64,000 bases of DNA from Lachnoclostridium sp. An131. Its GTDB lineage: Bacteria > Bacillota > Clostridia > Lachnospirales > Lachnospiraceae. The stretch lies in NCBI RefSeq assembly GCF_002160825.1, contig NZ_NFLI01000017.1, positions 1 to 64,000 of the forward strand, given 5' to 3'. Under the pieces are notes generated by a model. The model made no database searches. It was not told the origin of the DNA and saw nothing but the letters and a program-made list of their open reading frames with translations. Made by a program: the position numbers and the translations under genes. This document shows positions 25,301 to 34,162 of the stretch, piece by piece; position 1 is the stretch's first letter; each line of letters starts with the position of its first letter.

Positions 25301-25875
25301 GCCGGTTCGACCGCTTTTCCCGTATAGTATTGTTTTCCAATCTCGTCTACCGTGCATGAATTAATACTCTTGCGTTTCACTGTTACACTCAGACGATAAT
25401 TCACCTGTTCTAAGCTGCCGGCAGCTTCATCCTTATATTCTATAGGAAGCATACCTGTATAGGGGCTCATCCCGGCGGCCCTGCCCGTCTCAAACTGAAC
25501 CGTACATATGGTCTCTGAGCCTCCTGGTTCAATGACTAATGGAGCTCCTGCCTCCGGCGCCGAAGCAAGGGAAAAGCCCGATTCCGAATCTGTCAGTTCA
25601 CATTTCTCCACGGTAACGGACACCGCCTCATCTCCCGTGTTTGTAAATTCAACAGGAATTCTCGCTTCCTCTGCGCCATAACCATAGGTGAGTGTCCGTT
25701 CCAGCCTGATTGGCGCCTCCGGCGGTTCCGAAGCGGTTCCCGTTTCCGCCGCCTCCGCTGTCTTTATAAAGGGGTCCGGGCTCAAAAGCTGCCCTGCCGC
25801 GAGGAGCGTTAAAGCTGCCGCGCACAAAATCATCACTGTCTTCTTTCTCTTTAAGTGCTTTTTCCATTTTATCAT
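22312..25875 (-). CDS. Large membrane-anchored surface protein with Ig/Fn3-like repeats
   Basis: 1187 residues from MIKWKKHLKRKKTVM; GGGAGGGG precedes this ATG. Signal peptide to about residue 40, then an Ig-like domain, an MBG/YDG-like segment (GKQYYTGKAVEPAVTVYDGGY), Fn3-like and bacterial Ig-like domains (SGVSQYYLYCTTEE, SGVKTVEYTISSKK), a Ser/Gly/Thr-rich linker (SSGSSGNTGNSGGTGASG), a C-terminal soluble domain and a last membrane helix followed by RRKRKEDTE. There is no LPxTG motif; anchoring is by the membrane helix. The domain mix is that of adhesins or wall-spanning stalk proteins. Binding target unknown. Confidence 0.78.
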   Translation of the reverse strand: MIKWKKHLKRKKTVMILCAAALTLLAAGQLLSPDPFIKTAEAAETGTASEPPEAPIRLERTLTYGYGAEEARIPVEFTNTGDEAVSVTVEKCELTDSESGFSLASAPEAGAPLVIEPGGSETICTVQFETGRAAGMSPYTGMLPIEYKDEAAGSLEQVNYRLSVTVKRKSINSCTVDEIGKQYYTGKAVEPAVTVYDGGYRLTAGQDYTVDYTANTSLGKSRVLIKGIKNYEGITEKDFEIVYYDEMITVLFNQAPLSEGWYSEDVTVAADGCTISDSLDGSYEDTYTVTGEGVHTLSLHFKTAEGYITDACGYTVKIDKASPAADSLQISGITDTAASVSIAASDTGSGVSQYYLYCTTEERKDITAEEIKESENTLILGAEDAVSGTAVFQLDSLSEGTTYYLYAAAEDISGKFSEVQAGSFTTKQPVPDGAVSLTLSASADTITAGALTDTETYGAAKYRLLDASGQKVVQDWQDGNVFSGLAEGTGYTVCAKYAGNDSYMESAPGNAQITTKRWAPPVTEPAGLTASYGQTLKDVALPEGWSWADDTAAVTAGNSGYEARFVPADTDIYDYSRAEGYAYDSESGQVTITRTLPMEVSMEVPVLSWKDGNTQRAVYTGKAAVITPPEVTLPGNEPFGGTIRYSWRRAANTGGSFTSGLPSEVGTYTIRASVEADGNYGAASADMTLTIDWLWNAPDAKLTDQSGASLAAGAWSRGAVLTAPAGYGVSFSLTGTFGSSVQYLSDTGKNGVAAVYYLKNSVSGEVARKTVNLSVDRTDPTGSISVGGAAWSQMLPAEGAELGISEKKAVTISTDDAQSGVKTVEYTISSKKCENREEIQKLGGWLIYNPDAKPEIKDSGTNYVYVRITDHAGNTSWVSTGRIEYKASEASSGSSGNTGNSGGTGASGSTTPTTPATPSRPAAGTGSGTGNSSKTEKTPEPGVAYVKGRKSVNGWTAIKRLLEEAGEGDTETLIMNGASIVPGNVLAVLKGRDVTLVLDMGDGMSWTLNGQSFTEEEFGDIDFSVEIKTGIIPDDIIRSLAGDRNTIQLSLAYDGAFGFTASLSLDLEEKNAGLYASLFAYDGQEEKLEFITSSEIGEDGCADFDFTHASDYAIVIDEAPFDGSAQQTETEEEMQETELELEEDSSKEKAEFNRLTALILVACLLVLAAGAGICIWILRRKRKEDTE

Positions 25876-26250
25876 ACCGTTCCCCTCCCATCTTGAAACA
25901 GCTTTCCCGGCACGGGATTTATCCGGCCCTCTGCCTCCCCGCCTGGCTTCTTGGCCCGCCCGGTCTGCAATTCCCAAAAACACAAATATCCACAGGCGTT
26001 CATCTGTGGATAACGGTATTCCGCAAATTATCTGCAAAGGGTACAGAAACTGCGTCTTTATTTAATTTGTTTCCTGCTTCATACCCGCGATTTGCGCATC
26101 CGTCACCCCTGTGTCTCTATTTTCTATTATTATTTTAACACAGGGGCCCGGGTATCCGCAATACAAATCTTTCCGGCGTTTAGCCGGCGTTTTCCGCGCC
26201 GCAGGCCGCGGCGCGGGAGGCTTTGGAATGAATAGGGACTAGAAAAGCTC
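25876..26250. other. Intergenic region with inverted repeat and GC-rich hairpin
   Basis: About 375 bases without a gene. CCCCTGTGT (26106-26114) and ACACAGGGG (26138-26146) are perfect 9-bp arms around 23 AT-rich bases, placed upstream of the large surface protein gene. A GC-rich hairpin CCGCGCCGC/GCGGCGCGG is at 26194-26216, downstream of the CMD-cupin gene, without a U-tract. Confidence 0.4.
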
Positions 26251-26994
26251 TTATTTCTCCAGGGCTGCATAAGCCTCATCGTCCACAGCTTCCAGCCACT
26301 CGTTGGAGGTCTCCTCGCCCGGAACCTCTACAGCCAGATGGCTGAACCAGCTTCCGGCCTTTGCGCCGTGCCAGTGCTTTACTTCCGCAGGGATTGTTAC
26401 CACGTCGCCCGGCTTCAGGCTCCGGGCCGGCTTGCCCTCTTCCTGATACCAGCCTTCTCCGTCTACGCAGACCAGAATCTGGCCGCCGCCCTTCCTGGCA
26501 TGATGGATGTGCCAGTTATTCCGGCAGCCCGGCTCAAAGGTTACGTTCGCAATAAATACCGTCTTAGAACCGTCTGTGAGAGGCTTGAGATAGCTCTGTC
26601 CGATGAAATACCGGGCAAACGCGGTATTCGGCTCGCCAAGTCCGAAGAAGCCGCCATGCTCTTCGGCTTCGCCGTCCTCTGCATAGACCTCTTTTGCCAT
26701 GCGGAAGGCTCCCCAGGCGTTGGGCCAGCCTGCATAAAAGGCCACATGGGTCAGAAGCTCCGCCATTTCCGTGCGGGTCACGCCATTCTTCTTTGCCGTC
26801 GTCAGGTGGGCCTGCAGAGAGGAATCCACGATTCCCTTGCTGACAAGAGCCGTCACGGTAAGCATGGATCTTGTTTTCAGCGGAAGGATATTCTCTCTGG
26901 ACCATACCTCGCCGAATAATACATCATCATTTAACTCTGCAAATTTGGGAGCAAACTCTCCCAGGACATCTCTGCCCGCTGTCTGTTTTACCAT
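26251..26994 (-). CDS. Carboxymuconolactone decarboxylase-like and cupin fusion protein
   Basis: 247 residues in two domains. Residues 1-100 are a CMD/AhpD-like helical domain (SMLTVTALVSKGI, GVTRTEMAELLTHVAFYAGWP). Residues about 130-240 are a cupin with metal motif HIHHARKGGGQILVCVDGEGWYQEEGKP and a second half PGDVVTIPAEVKHWHG. Such fusions occur in gut anaerobes next to flavodoxin and aldo/keto reductase genes and are thought to act on reactive or oxidised small molecules, but the reaction is unproven. It is the third gene of a likely flavodoxin-AKR-CMD operon. Confidence 0.88.
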   Translation of the reverse strand: MVKQTAGRDVLGEFAPKFAELNDDVLFGEVWSRENILPLKTRSMLTVTALVSKGIVDSSLQAHLTTAKKNGVTRTEMAELLTHVAFYAGWPNAWGAFRMAKEVYAEDGEAEEHGGFFGLGEPNTAFARYFIGQSYLKPLTDGSKTVFIANVTFEPGCRNNWHIHHARKGGGQILVCVDGEGWYQEEGKPARSLKPGDVVTIPAEVKHWHGAKAGSWFSHLAVEVPGEETSNEWLEAVDDEAYAALEK

Positions 26995-27075
26995 AATCGT
27001 TCTCCTCCTGTCATTTCTCTCTTACTTATTTGCAATATTATATCAACTGTCCCGGAATAAACCCGCGGCTTAGTT

Positions 27076-28194
27076 TTACAGCAGCGCCTCACAGACCTTC
27101 TCCAGGTTCTCCCGAATCTTGATATGCTGCGGGCATGCCTCTTCACATTTTCCGCACTTCACGCACTGATCCGCGTGGTTCTTTCCATGCCCGCCTACCA
27201 GCCATTCCTCCTGATGCTTTGCAAAGGCCTTATCTTTGTAAAGTGTCAGCAGATTCATCGCGGTAAAGGAACCGGAAATACCGATATTCTTCGGACAGAC
27301 CTTCGCGCAGTAATTGCAGGTCGTGCAGGGAATCAGCGGAATCTTCTTTAATTCCTCCTGCGCTTTCGCAATGACAGCCTGCTGCTCCCCGTTCAGGCCC
27401 TGGAAGCCCTTCATGTAGGAAAGGTTATCCTTCATCTGCTCTACGCTGCTCATGCCGGAAAGCACCGTGATCACACCATCCAGGCTTGCGGCAAACCGTA
27501 CTGCCCAGGAAGCCACCGAGGAATCCGGCTCTGCGTTCTTCAATACCTCCGCCACAGATTCCGGCGGATTTGCCAGCATGCCGCCCTTGATGGGCTCCAT
27601 AATAATCACAGGCTTGCCGTGCTTTCTGGCCACCTCATAGCAGGCTCTCGACTGTACTGCCGGATTCTCCCAGTCCGCGTAGTTAATCTGAAGCTGGACA
27701 AATTCCATTTCCGGATGCTGATTCAAAACCTCATCCAGCGCTTCTGGCGTAGAGTGAAAGGAAAAGCCGATATGCTTAATCAGTCCCTCCTTTTTCTTCT
27801 CCTGCACCCAGCTCCACATATCAAAATCATCAAAATACTTCGTTCTTCCCTCACCGATATTATGCAGCAGGTAGAAGTCAAAATAGCCCGCTCCCGTCTG
27901 CTTCAGGGATGTGTCAAACTGGGCGACAGCCTCCTCTCTTGTCTTGCAGCCTATCCATGCCGCGTTCTTGGTCGCGAGCTGGAAGCGCTCACGTGGATAA
28001 CGCTCTACCAGAGCCTGCCGGATGGCGTCCTCGCTCCCGGCGTAGGCCCAGGCCGTATCAAAATACGTGAAGCCCGCCTCCAGAAACAGATCTACCATCT
28101 CCTTTGTCTGCTCCACATCAATCACGCCGTCCTTCTGGGGAAGGCGCATCAGGCCGAAGCCAAGCTTTCCGATTGATTCACCTAAATATGCCAT
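27076..28194 (-). CDS. Aldo/keto reductase with C-terminal 2x[4Fe-4S] ferredoxin domain
   Basis: 372 residues. The TIM barrel has the AKR site Asp-x3-x-Tyr (FDTAWAYAGSE) and Lys/His residues, and the last 90 residues carry two ferredoxin-like clusters: CTTCNYCAKVCP and CVKCGKCEEACP. Such enzymes can couple carbonyl reduction to ferredoxin or flavodoxin in anaerobes. It starts 44 bases after the flavodoxin stop, which fits an electron partner. Substrate unknown. Confidence 0.92.
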   Translation of the reverse strand: MAYLGESIGKLGFGLMRLPQKDGVIDVEQTKEMVDLFLEAGFTYFDTAWAYAGSEDAIRQALVERYPRERFQLATKNAAWIGCKTREEAVAQFDTSLKQTGAGYFDFYLLHNIGEGRTKYFDDFDMWSWVQEKKKEGLIKHIGFSFHSTPEALDEVLNQHPEMEFVQLQINYADWENPAVQSRACYEVARKHGKPVIIMEPIKGGMLANPPESVAEVLKNAEPDSSVASWAVRFAASLDGVITVLSGMSSVEQMKDNLSYMKGFQGLNGEQQAVIAKAQEELKKIPLIPCTTCNYCAKVCPKNIGISGSFTAMNLLTLYKDKAFAKHQEEWLVGGHGKNHADQCVKCGKCEEACPQHIKIRENLEKVCEALL

Positions 28195-28238
28195 GTTCTG
28201 TGTCCTCCTTTTCCATTCTTATTCTGTATTCCAAAAAC

Positions 28239-28739
28239 TCAAATCCACTTTTCCAGTTCTTTTCCACACTGCTCCGCGCTGCCGCCCCGAATGGCGATTC
28301 CCTGTTCCACCTTCGCGCCCGGACATGCCTTCCGGATATCCTCCAGGCTGTTTCCAAAGCCGCTGCCCTCATGCGTACAGAAGGGCCGGATGGTCTTTCC
28401 CGAAAAATCAAAATGCTCCAGAAACGTAAAGACCGCCATCGGCATCGTCCCCCAGTAATTGGGATAGCCCAGATAAATCGTATCATACCCGCTGATGCTG
28501 TCCGGATAGGCTTTCAGCTCCGGACGGGCGCTGCGCCTCTGATCCTCCTGCGCCTGGGCAATACACTCGTTGTAATCCTTTGCATAGGGCTGTACCGGCT
28601 CAATCTGAAACAGTTCCGCCCCAGTCAGCTTCTGCAGGATCGAAGCCACGGTCTCCGTGTTTCCCCTGTTCAGCACTTTGATCAGCCCATTTACGTAGTT
28701 TTCATCCCTGCGTGAAAAAAAAGCAATCAGTTCCGCCAC
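28239..28739 (-). CDS. Flavodoxin
   Basis: 166 residues from GTG at 28739, preceded by AGAGGAAG; upstream in-frame codons read like non-coding sequence. The N-terminus ELIAFFSRRDENY stands at the phosphate-binding loop, which lacks the classic T-x-T-G-N-T and resembles other anaerobe flavodoxins; PNYWGTMPMAVFTFLEHFDFSGK and FCTHEGSGFGNSLEDIRK are further family blocks. It binds FMN and carries single electrons in the cytoplasm. It is divergent from the LysR gene and first in the flavodoxin-AKR-CMD operon. Confidence 0.87.
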   Translation of the reverse strand: MAELIAFFSRRDENYVNGLIKVLNRGNTETVASILQKLTGAELFQIEPVQPYAKDYNECIAQAQEDQRRSARPELKAYPDSISGYDTIYLGYPNYWGTMPMAVFTFLEHFDFSGKTIRPFCTHEGSGFGNSLEDIRKACPGAKVEQGIAIRGGSAEQCGKELEKWI

Positions 28740-28872
28740 AAATCTTCCTCTCACTTTCCTGTCCCGGCGCCTGCGCGCAGGAACCTTTTTATACTTCCAA
28801 TGCTGTGGTTTTATTATAAACGCTCCTTTCTTGACGCGGAATCTCCAATATGTTATCGTTGTATTAACATAT

Positions 28873-28899
28873 AGTTTATACTTATCGAGAACATAAACT
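28873..28899. promoter_or_regulatory. Probable LysR binding site
   Basis: AGTTTAT and ATAAACT are perfect 7-bp arms 13 bases apart, with flanking AT-rich dyads, midway between the divergent flavodoxin and LysR genes. This is the usual place for a LysR recognition site. Confidence 0.5.
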
Positions 28900-28978
28900 G
28901 CATAATCACAGACTGCAGACGCATAAAACACCCGCAGTCCAAAACTTCCCCACCATTTAAACGAATCAGGAGGCATCT

Positions 28979-29875
28979 ATGTACAATCACCTGCTTGATA
29001 CCTTTATCGCCGTAGCCGACTGCGGCAGCTTTACCAAAGCCGCAGGAAAGCTCTTCATTTCTCCCACCGCCGTCATGAAACAGATGAATGCGCTGGAAGC
29101 AGAGCTGGACCTGAAGCTCACCGAACGCACTCCCTCCGGCATCCGTCTGACAAAAGCCGGAGCTGTCATTTATCAGGACGCCCGTTTTCTCATGGATTAT
29201 TCCCGGAAATCCCTGGCCAGTGCCAGGGCGGCGCTCCTCGCGGAGGAACATACCTTCTGCGTGGGGACATCCCTTTTGAATCCGGCCAAGCCCTTTATGG
29301 ATCTATGGTACCGGGTAAACAAAGATTTTCCCGATTACAAGCTGCATCTCGTTTCCTTCGAGGACGACCACAACGGTATCCTGTCGGAAATCGAAAAGCT
29401 GGGAGAAAAATTTGATTTTCTGATCGGTGTCTGTGATTCCAGAGCCTGGCTTTCCCGCTGCAATTTTCTTCCTCTCGGTATGTACCGGAAGATGATTGCT
29501 GTGCCCAGAGAGCACCGCCTGGCCGGGAAGAAGCGCCTGAAGCTGGAAGATCTGTATGGGGAGACCCTGATGATGGTGAAACGGGGCGATTCCGGCCACA
29601 ACGATTTTCTCCGTCATGAGCTTGAGACCCGCCACCCGGAGATCCGGATTGAGGATACGCCATCCTTTTACGACCTGTCGGTCTTTAACCGCTGCGCCGA
29701 AACCGGAAACGTACTGCTGACCATCGAGTGCTGGCAGGAGGTACACCCCGGCCTTGTGACCCTTCCTGTCGACTGGGAATATGAGATTCCCTACGGGCTG
29801 CTTTACAGCCTGAACGCGCCGGAAGATGTGCTTCGGTTTGTGAAAACCGTAGGAGAGCTGAATCCGCAGCCATAG
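28979..29875 (+). CDS. LysR-family transcriptional regulator
   Basis: 298 residues. The N-terminal winged helix is canonical (FIAVADCGSFTKAAGKLFISPTAVMKQMNALE) and is followed by a type 2 periplasmic-binding-like effector domain. AGGAGG precedes the ATG. It is divergent from the flavodoxin-AKR-CMD operon and probably activates it in response to an unknown small molecule. Confidence 0.93.
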   Translation: MYNHLLDTFIAVADCGSFTKAAGKLFISPTAVMKQMNALEAELDLKLTERTPSGIRLTKAGAVIYQDARFLMDYSRKSLASARAALLAEEHTFCVGTSLLNPAKPFMDLWYRVNKDFPDYKLHLVSFEDDHNGILSEIEKLGEKFDFLIGVCDSRAWLSRCNFLPLGMYRKMIAVPREHRLAGKKRLKLEDLYGETLMMVKRGDSGHNDFLRHELETRHPEIRIEDTPSFYDLSVFNRCAETGNVLLTIECWQEVHPGLVTLPVDWEYEIPYGLLYSLNAPEDVLRFVKTVGELNPQP

Positions 29876-29884
29876 AGCCTGCCC

Positions 29885-30516
29885 TTATACCAGCAGGTTT
29901 ACAATCAGTCCTGTCACAAAGGAATATACCATCACAAAAGCCAGGTACAGCAGAAAATGCCGGAGACCCAGCACGATTTTAAGGGCTCCAAGGTTCGTAA
30001 TCTTCGTGGAAGGGCCGGTAATCATAAAGGCTCCCGCGCTTCCCATGCTCATGCCGTCCAGAAGCCAGGACTGCAGAAGCGGAATCGTACCTCCGCCGCA
30101 GGCATAAAGGGGAACGCCGATCGTAGCTGCCATCAGCACACCGAAGGCTTCATTTCCGCCAAACAGATCTGTCATCAGATCCTGCGGCACATACCGCTGA
30201 AACAGCGCAGACAGGAGAATTCCCAACAGAAAATAGGGCCCTGTAATCCGTATATTCCGGCCGATATTCCGGAGCAGCCGGACAAACGGATTGGGATGCG
30301 TATCATGGCTCTGCCCCTCCTCAAAGCCTGAGAAATTGAAAAAGGGCTTTCCTCTGCCTGCCAGACGGATCAGAAGGCCCGCGGCGATTCCGCAGAAAAA
30401 ACAGGATACGATCCGCACTGTCAGAGCCACCGGCCCAAGGGCCGTGCTGTATACAATCAGCTGCGGATTGAGCAGGATAGAACACCGCAGCCCTTTGCTG
30501 CGGCTCCTCTCCTGTC
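29885..30516 (-). pseudogene. Permease (YraQ/UPF0718-like), N-terminal half missing
   Basis: The coding frame reads ILLNPQLIVYSTALGPVALT and then about 180 residues with five membrane segments and the family motif GVPLYACGGGTIPL. Full-length members have about 300 residues with two similar halves; here the frame meets a stop near 30519 and the first half is absent. An internal GTG could start a 181-residue product at 30430, but this would be half a transporter. Best read as a truncated pseudogene. Confidence 0.65.
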
Positions 30517-30537
30517 ATCGGATAACCATTTTACAAA

Positions 30538-32286
30538 TCAGGTTTCCAGCGCCCAGTTCTGGCTTTCCATCTGAAGCCGTACCATATGAGCATACACCCC
30601 GCCTTTCTCGTACAGCTCTTCCGGCTTTCCCTGCTCTGCCACTCTGCCCTCAGACAGCACCACGATCTTATCCGCGCCTGTCACAGTGCGCATCCGGTGG
30701 GCAATGATTAAAACTGTCTTATCCTTTACCAGCCGGGAAATCGCCTCCTGAACCGCCGTCTCGTTCTCCACATCCAGCGATGCGGTGGCCTCATCAAGCA
30801 GAATCACCGGCGCATCCTTCAGAAGCGCTCTGGCAATGGAAATACGCTGACGCTCGCCGCCCGAAAGCGTAGAGCCGTTTTCTCCTACCATGGTCTGGTA
30901 TCCTTCCGGCAGCTCCCGGACGAACTCGTCGCAGTGCGCCGCCTTTGCCGCCGCGTAGACCTCCTCGTCTGTGGCGCCCCTGCGTCCCAGGCGGATGTTT
31001 TCAAGAATCGTATCCCGGAACAGCACTACGTCCTGGAAAACAAACGAATAATGCTTCATCAGAGCCTCCGGATCTATCCCTGAAATATCGACGCCTCCCA
31101 GCGTAATCCTTCCCCCCTGAATGTCCCAGAAGCGGGCCGCCAGCTTGCAGGCTGTGGACTTGCCTCCGCCTGAGGGGCCGACAAGAGCCGTGACCTCGCC
31201 CTGCTTCGCCGTAAAAGATACGTCATCCAGCACTCCTTCCTTTTCCCGGTAAGCAAATTTTACATGATGGAACGTAATATCATAATTATCCGGCTCGCAT
31301 TCCTCTGCTCCGGTCTGGACAGGCTGCTCCAGAATCGCGCGCATCCGGTTGATCTGAAGCTTGGCGTTGAAGGTCGCCGCAATATTCTGCAGCACCAGCC
31401 CCAGCGGATCGTACAGCCGCGCCGCCGCAAACAGGAAGCCCAGAAAATACAGGAAGGAAAGCTCTCCCTTTATCAGAAGCCCTGCTCCGGTCAGCACGGT
31501 TGTGGCAAGCCCTGCCTTTAAGAACGCCTGCGCCGAGCACACAAAGACTCCGGTAGCCAGCTCAGAGCGGATCGCGCACCGCTCCGCATGTGCAAGCCGC
31601 GCGTCCAGCTCATTCAGGTATTCCTTCTGACGGCTGCAGGCCTTAATATCACGGATCGTCTCCAGGCACTCCTGAATATTATCCGTGACTGCCCTTTTCG
31701 CCAGAATGTTCCTCGTACCGCAGATATCCTGAAGCTTTCTGGAGCCCGCCGTCAAAAGCACCGCCAAAGGAAATACCCAGAGCACCGCCAGAGCCATTCT
31801 CCAGTGAATGGCAAACATCCAGATTCCAATCACCAGCGTGGAGCATATGGACGCAAAAAGCTGCGGAATATAGTGGGAAAACATCTGATCCAGACTTGAG
31901 CAGTCCGCGATCATCGTAGCTGTCAGATCGCTCAGATCCCGGTTCCCGAAAAAGCTTAAAGGCAGCCGGCGCAGGGTTTCTGCAAGGCCGATCCTTCTGG
32001 CCGCGCTCTCCTGATAGGTGGCCAGGTACAAAGACGCATACTGGAAATAATGGAGAACGAACAGAACAGCCAGCACCAGAATGGCCGCCCCGGTATATAG
32101 CAGCAGACCATCCGCAGGGCTTCCTCCCTCCTCCAGCGTGTTCAGCAGATACTGAATCACAGCCATCACCACGCCGATCGGAAGCATCAGGCTGATATTG
32201 CAGAAAAAGCACCATATGACAGCCTTTACAAAATCCTTCGCCCCCTTTTTGCTGAGAGCAAATATGTGCTGAAGCATTCGAATCAT
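30538..32286 (-). CDS. ABC exporter half-transporter, type I (second subunit)
   Basis: 582 residues: six-helix membrane domain (1-310) and nucleotide-binding domain with Walker A GPSGGGKST, signature LSGGERQRISIARAL and Walker B VILLDEATASLD. It overlaps the partner gene by 4 bases (ATGA), so translation is coupled. The two form a heterodimeric exporter of the kind found in multidrug or siderophore/yersiniabactin-like (IrtAB/YbtPQ) systems. Controlled by the TetR gene upstream. Confidence 0.9.
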   Translation of the reverse strand: MIRMLQHIFALSKKGAKDFVKAVIWCFFCNISLMLPIGVVMAVIQYLLNTLEEGGSPADGLLLYTGAAILVLAVLFVLHYFQYASLYLATYQESAARRIGLAETLRRLPLSFFGNRDLSDLTATMIADCSSLDQMFSHYIPQLFASICSTLVIGIWMFAIHWRMALAVLWVFPLAVLLTAGSRKLQDICGTRNILAKRAVTDNIQECLETIRDIKACSRQKEYLNELDARLAHAERCAIRSELATGVFVCSAQAFLKAGLATTVLTGAGLLIKGELSFLYFLGFLFAAARLYDPLGLVLQNIAATFNAKLQINRMRAILEQPVQTGAEECEPDNYDITFHHVKFAYREKEGVLDDVSFTAKQGEVTALVGPSGGGKSTACKLAARFWDIQGGRITLGGVDISGIDPEALMKHYSFVFQDVVLFRDTILENIRLGRRGATDEEVYAAAKAAHCDEFVRELPEGYQTMVGENGSTLSGGERQRISIARALLKDAPVILLDEATASLDVENETAVQEAISRLVKDKTVLIIAHRMRTVTGADKIVVLSEGRVAEQGKPEELYEKGGVYAHMVRLQMESQNWALET

Positions 32287-34106
32287 CTATACTCCTCCTC
32301 TCCCACAGGCATGCCGCCTGGTTCACGGACTGCCTCTGAGCCTCGCTCTACCTTCCAGGCCGCCGCCTTCTGGTAATCCTTCCACATTTCAGCATACAGG
32401 CCGCCGGCAGATAAAAGCTCCTCATGGCTTCCCTGCTCTCTCACAGCTCCTTTGTCAATCACAAGAATCTTGTCTGCATGCTGTACCGTAGAAAGCCTGT
32501 GGGCAATCATCAGCACCGTTTTTCCCCTGATCAGCTCGCCAAACGCCTTCTGGATCAGCGCCTCATTCTCAGGGTCTGCGAATGCGGTAGCCTCATCGAG
32601 GACTACGATAGGAGCATCCTTCAGGATTGCCCTTGCAAGAGCAATCCGCTGCGCCTCCCCGCCGGACAGGTAGACGCCCTTTGTTCCCACCACAGTATTA
32701 AGGCCGTCGGGCAGCTTTGCAAGAATGTAATCACACTGGGCGGCGTGAGCCGCCGCCTTCACCTCCTCCACTGTCGCAGCAGGGCGGGACATTCGGATAT
32801 TTTCCAGAAGGCTGACCTTGAAAAGCTTCGTATCCTGGAATACAAAGGCCACATGTCTCATCAGCTCCTGGCTGTCCATATCCCGCACGTTCACGCCGCC
32901 GATCTGCACATGGCCGCTTCCCACATCCCAGAACCGGGGAATCAGGGAAGCCGCCGTAGACTTTCCGCCGCCGGAAGGTCCGACCAACCCGGTCACTGTT
33001 CCTTCCTTTACAGTAAAGCTCACATCATTCAGGGCAGGGCGCTCCGTACCGGGATACTGGAAGGTCACATGCTCAAAGCTGACCGTCTCATTTTCCGGCT
33101 TTTTCGGATTCTTCGTCTCTTCCAGGGGCTTCTGCTCCAGAACCTGGTCGAGCTTCATCATCGCCTCGTTAGCCTCCATAACAGACTCGGAAGCGTACAT
33201 AATCCGGTTGATCATACCGCCGCAGGCAGGAGCAAACAGGGCATAAAAGATAAAATCAGCCAGTACATCCCAGCCGTCCCCTCCGGAAGCCAGAAGAAGC
33301 GCCGCCGGTACCAGAAGAGCAAAGCCGCCGTTGATGCAGGTGAGAAACGCCGTCTGCCCCTTCCTGCAGCTCATGGCATACTGGCTTGCCAGATCGCTGT
33401 AGGACTGGATCGCCGCGTAAAAGGCCTTAAAGGAGTAAACCGTCTGCTGAAAGACCTTGACCACCGGAATTCCCCGGACATACTCCACGGCTTCCGCGCT
33501 CATCTTCTCAATTTCCCGCTGGTAGCGGTGGAAAAAGCCTGCATTCTTCCCTCCCATCATGCTCGCCATGCACACAAAGGCCAGAACCATGGTCAGAAGG
33601 CATAGAAGTCCCATTCTCCAGTCAAAGGTGAACAGCAGGACGACCGCCGCTATGGGCGTCACCACCGCAGCCGTCAGATCCGGCAGCTTATGCGCCAGCA
33701 GGTCTTCTGTCAGCGCCGCATTGTCATCAATAATCTTCCGGAGTCTTCCCGACTGGTCTACCGCAAAGAAGCCAAGGGGCAGTTCCAGAATATGAGCCAC
33801 GCCTGTATGGCGCATATTCCGGGCCGTGCGGAAGGCTGCGATGTGCGTGCACATCAGCGCCGCGAAATACACCAGGATATTGCTGACGGCAAACCACACC
33901 GCAGTCCAGCCCCACCGGACAATACCTGAAGCTTCTGACACGTCCGGATATACGGCCAGCGCCTCTCTCGCAGCCAGCCAGACGCACACGTAGGGAACGA
34001 GCCCCAGAACCGCTGCGATTCCGGAAAGGACACAGCCCAGAAATGTGAGCTTTTTATGTCCTCCGGCAAACGCCAGCAGCCTTGATAGATTTGATTGCTT
34101 TTTCAA
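32283..34106 (-). CDS. ABC exporter half-transporter, type I (first subunit)
   Basis: 607 residues from TTG at 34106; AAGGAGG lies 6 bases before it, so the TTG two codons earlier (34112) is too close to the site. Membrane domain with six helices, then Walker A GPSGGGKST, signature LSGGEAQRIALARAI and Walker B IVVLDEATAFAD. Here the Walker B Asp is followed by A-F-A-D, and the partner has the canonical A-S-L-D; one degenerate site is common in heterodimers, but both look competent. Substrate unknown. Confidence 0.9.
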   Translation of the reverse strand: MKKQSNLSRLLAFAGGHKKLTFLGCVLSGIAAVLGLVPYVCVWLAAREALAVYPDVSEASGIVRWGWTAVWFAVSNILVYFAALMCTHIAAFRTARNMRHTGVAHILELPLGFFAVDQSGRLRKIIDDNAALTEDLLAHKLPDLTAAVVTPIAAVVLLFTFDWRMGLLCLLTMVLAFVCMASMMGGKNAGFFHRYQREIEKMSAEAVEYVRGIPVVKVFQQTVYSFKAFYAAIQSYSDLASQYAMSCRKGQTAFLTCINGGFALLVPAALLLASGGDGWDVLADFIFYALFAPACGGMINRIMYASESVMEANEAMMKLDQVLEQKPLEETKNPKKPENETVSFEHVTFQYPGTERPALNDVSFTVKEGTVTGLVGPSGGGKSTAASLIPRFWDVGSGHVQIGGVNVRDMDSQELMRHVAFVFQDTKLFKVSLLENIRMSRPAATVEEVKAAAHAAQCDYILAKLPDGLNTVVGTKGVYLSGGEAQRIALARAILKDAPIVVLDEATAFADPENEALIQKAFGELIRGKTVLMIAHRLSTVQHADKILVIDKGAVREQGSHEELLSAGGLYAEMWKDYQKAAAWKVERGSEAVREPGGMPVGEEEYR

Positions 34107-34124
34107 ATCCAACCCTCCTTATAA

Positions 34125-34138
34125 TTAGTTTTGACTAA
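34125..34138. promoter_or_regulatory. Possible TetR operator between tetR and the ABC genes
   Basis: TTAGT and ACTAA flank TTTG in the 50-base gap between the TetR gene and the first ABC gene. Short, so only suggestive. Confidence 0.35.
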
Positions 34139-34162
34139 CTTATATCTAAAAATTACAGGGCA

